Assembly (NCBI RefSeq): GCF_009757775.1
Contig: NZ_RHLK01000006.1
Span: 62,001 to 126,000, forward strand
Direction: 5' to 3'
DNA length: 64,000 nucleotides
From: Paenibacillus lutrae
Lineage (GTDB): Bacteria; Bacillota; Bacilli; Paenibacillales; NBRC-103111
In this document: piece by piece, positions 62,107 through 64,000 of the stretch
Layout: every line of letters begins with the position of its first letter
Numbering within the stretch: the first letter of the stretch is position 1
Translations under genes and position numbers: made by a program
The notes under the pieces: model-generated
The model's input: only the letters and a program-made list of their open reading frames with translations
What the model was told of the DNA's origin: nothing
The model's database searches: none

Positions 62107-62372
62107 TGTTTATCCTCCAGCTCAAGCGCTGCCGGTCTCGGGCAGTAATAATCCATTAGCACCGATTTGCCTCCACGAGGTACGGCTATGATATATCTCA
62201 GCTTTGGTGAATACCATGCATCATATTTGATTTGCGTCCTTGAAATTCCGGTTTTCAATAGACTCGTTACTGCATTAACATCTGGAGCTACAACCGCATG
62301 CACCGTACCGCGTTTTTCCTTTGTCCGACCGTTGGACTGGCTGGTCCACTTCACTTTGTCGCCGACTTTCAT
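62103..62372 (-). CDS. Small KOW/SH3-like phage protein (89 aa)
   Basis: The product starts MKVGDKVKWTSQSNGRTKEK and GTVHAVVAP, again the KOW/SH3-like pattern, with an extra C-terminal part (YIIAVPRGGKSVLMDYYCPR). It overlaps the next gene by four bases. Unknown function. Confidence 0.62.
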   Translation of the reverse strand: MKVGDKVKWTSQSNGRTKEKRGTVHAVVAPDVNAVTSLLKTGISRTQIKYDAWYSPKLRYIIAVPRGGKSVLMDYYCPRPAALELEDKQ

Positions 62373-62373
62373 A

Positions 62374-62562
62374 CTATCCCTCCAATTTCTCTAGGTTCTC
62401 GAACAGGTAATAAGCGCCTATAAACCATAGAAGCTTTGGGTTATCTTCCGGATGATCCCAATCCACTTCTGCCCGTATTCCACTTTTTGCAATGCTCCGT
62501 ACAATCCCGCGGACCAAGTATTTATCCTTCTTGTGCTTTACGATATCTCCCGGCTGTAGCAC
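62374..62562 (-). CDS. Small KOW/SH3-like phage protein (62 aa)
   Basis: The product starts MLQPGDIVKHKKDKYLVRGI followed by IAKSGIRAEVDWDH, matching its two neighbours in pattern (GDxVK, a basic loop, then strand). Eleven bases after the stop the 89-aa gene begins in the same direction. Possibly modulates host or phage nucleic-acid machinery; not shown. Confidence 0.6.
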   Translation of the reverse strand: MLQPGDIVKHKKDKYLVRGIVRSIAKSGIRAEVDWDHPEDNPKLLWFIGAYYLFENLEKLEG

Positions 62563-62587
62563 TGTTTATCCCTCCATGTATTGAATG

Positions 62588-62995
62588 TTAAGCTCCTTCT
62601 TTGCTTGCATTTCCGGTTTGTACCGCCCAATGGTTGAGCACAAATCGTGGAATGTTATATCGTCTTGCTATCTCTGAGCGCGATAAACTCTTTTTCAGAT
62701 TTTTATAATTGCTTTCTAGTTGCTTTAACACGTCCGGACTAATCGCACCTTCCCTTAACTTCAAAGGTGGGTCTGAGGGCGTCTCTTTTCGCTCTCCTAC
62801 CTCTTTTGCACGGTCAATGACCATATATGTCTCCCGGTCCTCATTGCGCTTAATAAGGCCCTTAATTGCGAGTGAGTCAGTGGCATTGGATAACTCACAG
62901 GTTGTCAATTTGAAATTGACTTTAATTTCATTCCGGTTCTTGCCTGATAGGATCGCCTTGTATACGTTCATTTGTCGTTCGCTTAGTTTAATCAT
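62588..62995 (-). CDS. Helix-turn-helix phage protein (135 aa)
   Basis: The N-terminal 65 residues resemble a winged helix (LSERQMNVYKAILSGKNRNE, ATDSLAIKGLIKRNEDRETY). After a Pro-rich linker a second helix-turn-helix follows (LSRSEIARRYNIPRFVLNHW). It is a DNA-binding protein with two domains, placed after the replication gene; likely an early regulator. Confidence 0.65.
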   Translation of the reverse strand: MIKLSERQMNVYKAILSGKNRNEIKVNFKLTTCELSNATDSLAIKGLIKRNEDRETYMVIDRAKEVGERKETPSDPPLKLREGAISPDVLKQLESNYKNLKKSLSRSEIARRYNIPRFVLNHWAVQTGNASKEGA

Positions 62996-63007
62996 AGGTT
63001 TTCCTCC

Positions 63008-63892
63008 TTAATTGAACATCGTGTCGAGTTTCTGAGCTTTAGCAATCATAGCTTGGAATTCTTCTTCGCTCGGCTCTTGGACTGAAGGGGATTTTGGAAC
63101 TACATGAATCGCCGGTTTCCCACTATAAGTCGGTCTGTTATAGCCACGGTTTGGTGTTGCGTGCCTTTGCGGCTGTTCAGCAGCTCTCAAGGCTTTAGCT
63201 TTTTTATCTCTAACCGCGTCAATAACCCACTTGAGAATAGCTCTGTAATCACTTGCGTATTTTTCTCCCTTAGCACCTTTATAGTTGTCCAGGGTGGTTA
63301 TGCATTCTTTCGTGAAATCTTCTCCGTGTTCAGTTACGAGTTTTTGATATTCTTCTTCTGAAAGTTTTACAAATTCTGCGTAGGCGATTTTAGTAGGTTT
63401 ATTATCTTTTTCCTTTACTTTATCTTTTACTTTCCTTTTACTTTCCTTTACTTTACTTTGTGTACTTTCTGGTGTAGTTTCTTGGGGAGTTTCTGCATAA
63501 GAAACCGAAGAAGCGCGGTTCTTGTAGGTTTCTCGCATCTTTTCGCGCTTCTCCACGACTACATTTGCTCGTTTTTTGATGCCATTTGAGGTCAAAATGT
63601 TGCGTTCATAGTATGCTTCCGGGTCAAAACACTCGCGTTTTATTGCTGTCGAAAGCATTTGCGAGAATTCTTCCTCTGTTACTGATACTTTTTTGGCAAG
63701 TATCTGAATAGTTTCTGCGTCAGAAATGTCTAGCTCAAAATTTGGTTCCCGGTATATCATTTCTAGTAGGATAAAGTAAAAGGCATACCCGTCATTTCCG
63801 TACAGCAGCCGAAGTGCTTCGATCTTTCTGTCATTGGTCGCATCTGTATCGTGGGGAAAGTAGTCCATCCCTTCTTTCCTAGGACGAGCCAT
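63008..63892 (-). CDS. DUF4373-type phage replication protein
   Basis: The 294-residue protein starts with the DUF4373 (Lin1244/Lin1753-like) domain: DYFPHDTDATNDRKIEALRL, YGNDGYAFYFILLEMIY. A highly charged Lys/Glu linker (residues 145-170) precedes a DnaD-like C-terminal part (DNYKGAKGEKYASDYRAILK). Such proteins act as phage replisome organisers that recruit the helicase. TTAGGAGG precedes the ATG. Confidence 0.78.
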   Translation of the reverse strand: MARPRKEGMDYFPHDTDATNDRKIEALRLLYGNDGYAFYFILLEMIYREPNFELDISDAETIQILAKKVSVTEEEFSQMLSTAIKRECFDPEAYYERNILTSNGIKKRANVVVEKREKMRETYKNRASSVSYAETPQETTPESTQSKVKESKRKVKDKVKEKDNKPTKIAYAEFVKLSEEEYQKLVTEHGEDFTKECITTLDNYKGAKGEKYASDYRAILKWVIDAVRDKKAKALRAAEQPQRHATPNRGYNRPTYSGKPAIHVVPKSPSVQEPSEEEFQAMIAKAQKLDTMFN

Positions 63893-63901
63893 AGGTGCCT
63901 C

Positions 63902-64000
63902 CTAACCGGCTAGAAGCCGTTGTAACTCTTCTTCGCATTTATCAAGTTCCGCATTCCAGTGACGTTTGCCGTTATCGTCGTTTACTTGCTCCAGCTGCTC
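63902..64000 (-). CDS. C-terminal end of a phage gene running off the right edge
   Basis: The last 32 codons of a leftward gene are visible, helical and acidic (LDKCEEELQRLLAG at the end). Its stop is 9 bp upstream of the replication gene start, so both are in one operon. The family cannot be judged. Confidence 0.55.
   Translation of the reverse strand, partial: EQLEQVNDDNGKRHWNAELDKCEEELQRLLAG

Larger units (their letters stand above)
31460..64000. mobile_element. Podovirus-like (P22-type) prophage, left part; continues past the right edge
   Basis: From the tadA junction rightward the genes are phage: endolysin, holin, ejection and tail genes, capsid genes, portal, terminase, a late regulator, many small early genes and a replication gene. 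Lower GC than the host part is visible. There is no tape measure, tail tube or sheath gene, and several structural proteins are of P22-like type, so a short-tailed virion is likely. Lysis genes sit at the attachment end; integrase and repressor are expected at the other end. Confidence 0.88.

Noticed and set aside
31460-64000. Defence or retron-like system in the prophage
   Set aside because: I looked for reverse transcriptase, nuclease-effector and methylase motifs on both strands and saw none; only the toxin-like locus and the rightward cargo operon are candidates for accessory functions.

Overview
The window looks like a Paenibacillus-type Firmicute chromosome carrying most of an integrated prophage. 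The host call rests on close matches to Bacillus-lineage gene families (YojN/YojO, KapB, YkpA, YfmM, YfmR, CsoR/CopZ/CopA), strong AGGAGG-type ribosome binding sites and frequent TTG/GTG starts. The host part is visibly more GC-rich than the part right of about 31.46 kb.

Layout of the host part. At 1-458 is the N-terminal part of purT. At 580-899 is a tandem array of about 38-bp repeats. At 911-3790 is the MoxR-ATPase/VWA pair, followed by small conserved genes to 4454. A copper island fills 4575-9450: a half-size nitrite/sulfite reductase-like protein, CopA, CopZ, CsoR, a glutaredoxin-like protein and a four-helix Cys-rich copper storage protein, with three near-identical CsoR-type operators. 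Housekeeping genes follow from 9559 to 22415: a TRIC-type channel, a Gfo/Idh/MocA oxidoreductase, KapB, a thioredoxin-like protein, three ABC-F ATPases, an M42 peptidase, an ECF sigma/anti-sigma pair and a Dabb protein. A leftward Tad (Flp pilus) operon occupies 22510-31470: FHA protein, TadV, TadE/TadG-like proteins, Flp pilin, TadC, TadB and only the 3' end of tadA.

Layout of the prophage part. TadA homology stops abruptly at its conserved STGHAN box near 31460, and phage DNA runs from there past the right edge of the window. The left end holds a gene with a LexA-type box, an amidase endolysin and a holin. The virion genes follow (33.5-53.9 kb, leftward) and look podoviral and P22-like: small and large terminase, a P22-type portal, scaffold, capsid, connector, tailspike, a gp10-like hub, and a very large presumed ejection protein with an adjacent transglycosylase. 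No tail-tube or tape-measure gene is visible. A sigma-region-4-like (ArpU-type) regulator sits beside four exact 11-bp iterons at the head of the late genes. To the right are many small early or middle genes, a rightward cargo operon (57.6-59.6 kb) and replication genes of the DUF4373 type at the edge. Integrase and repressor are not in the window and are expected to the right.

Most notable observations: (1) a textbook -1 frameshift signal (G GGA AAC, 6-nt spacer, 7-bp GC stem) placing a start-less lytic transglycosylase domain behind a 446-aa virion protein; (2) insertion of the prophage into the tadA coding sequence, which could make the pilus operon subject to excision; (3) a type I toxin-antitoxin-like locus embedded in the late region; (4) the 11-bp iteron array followed by a leader terminator; (5) the compact copper regulon. 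All assignments come from reading the sequence; no database search was possible.
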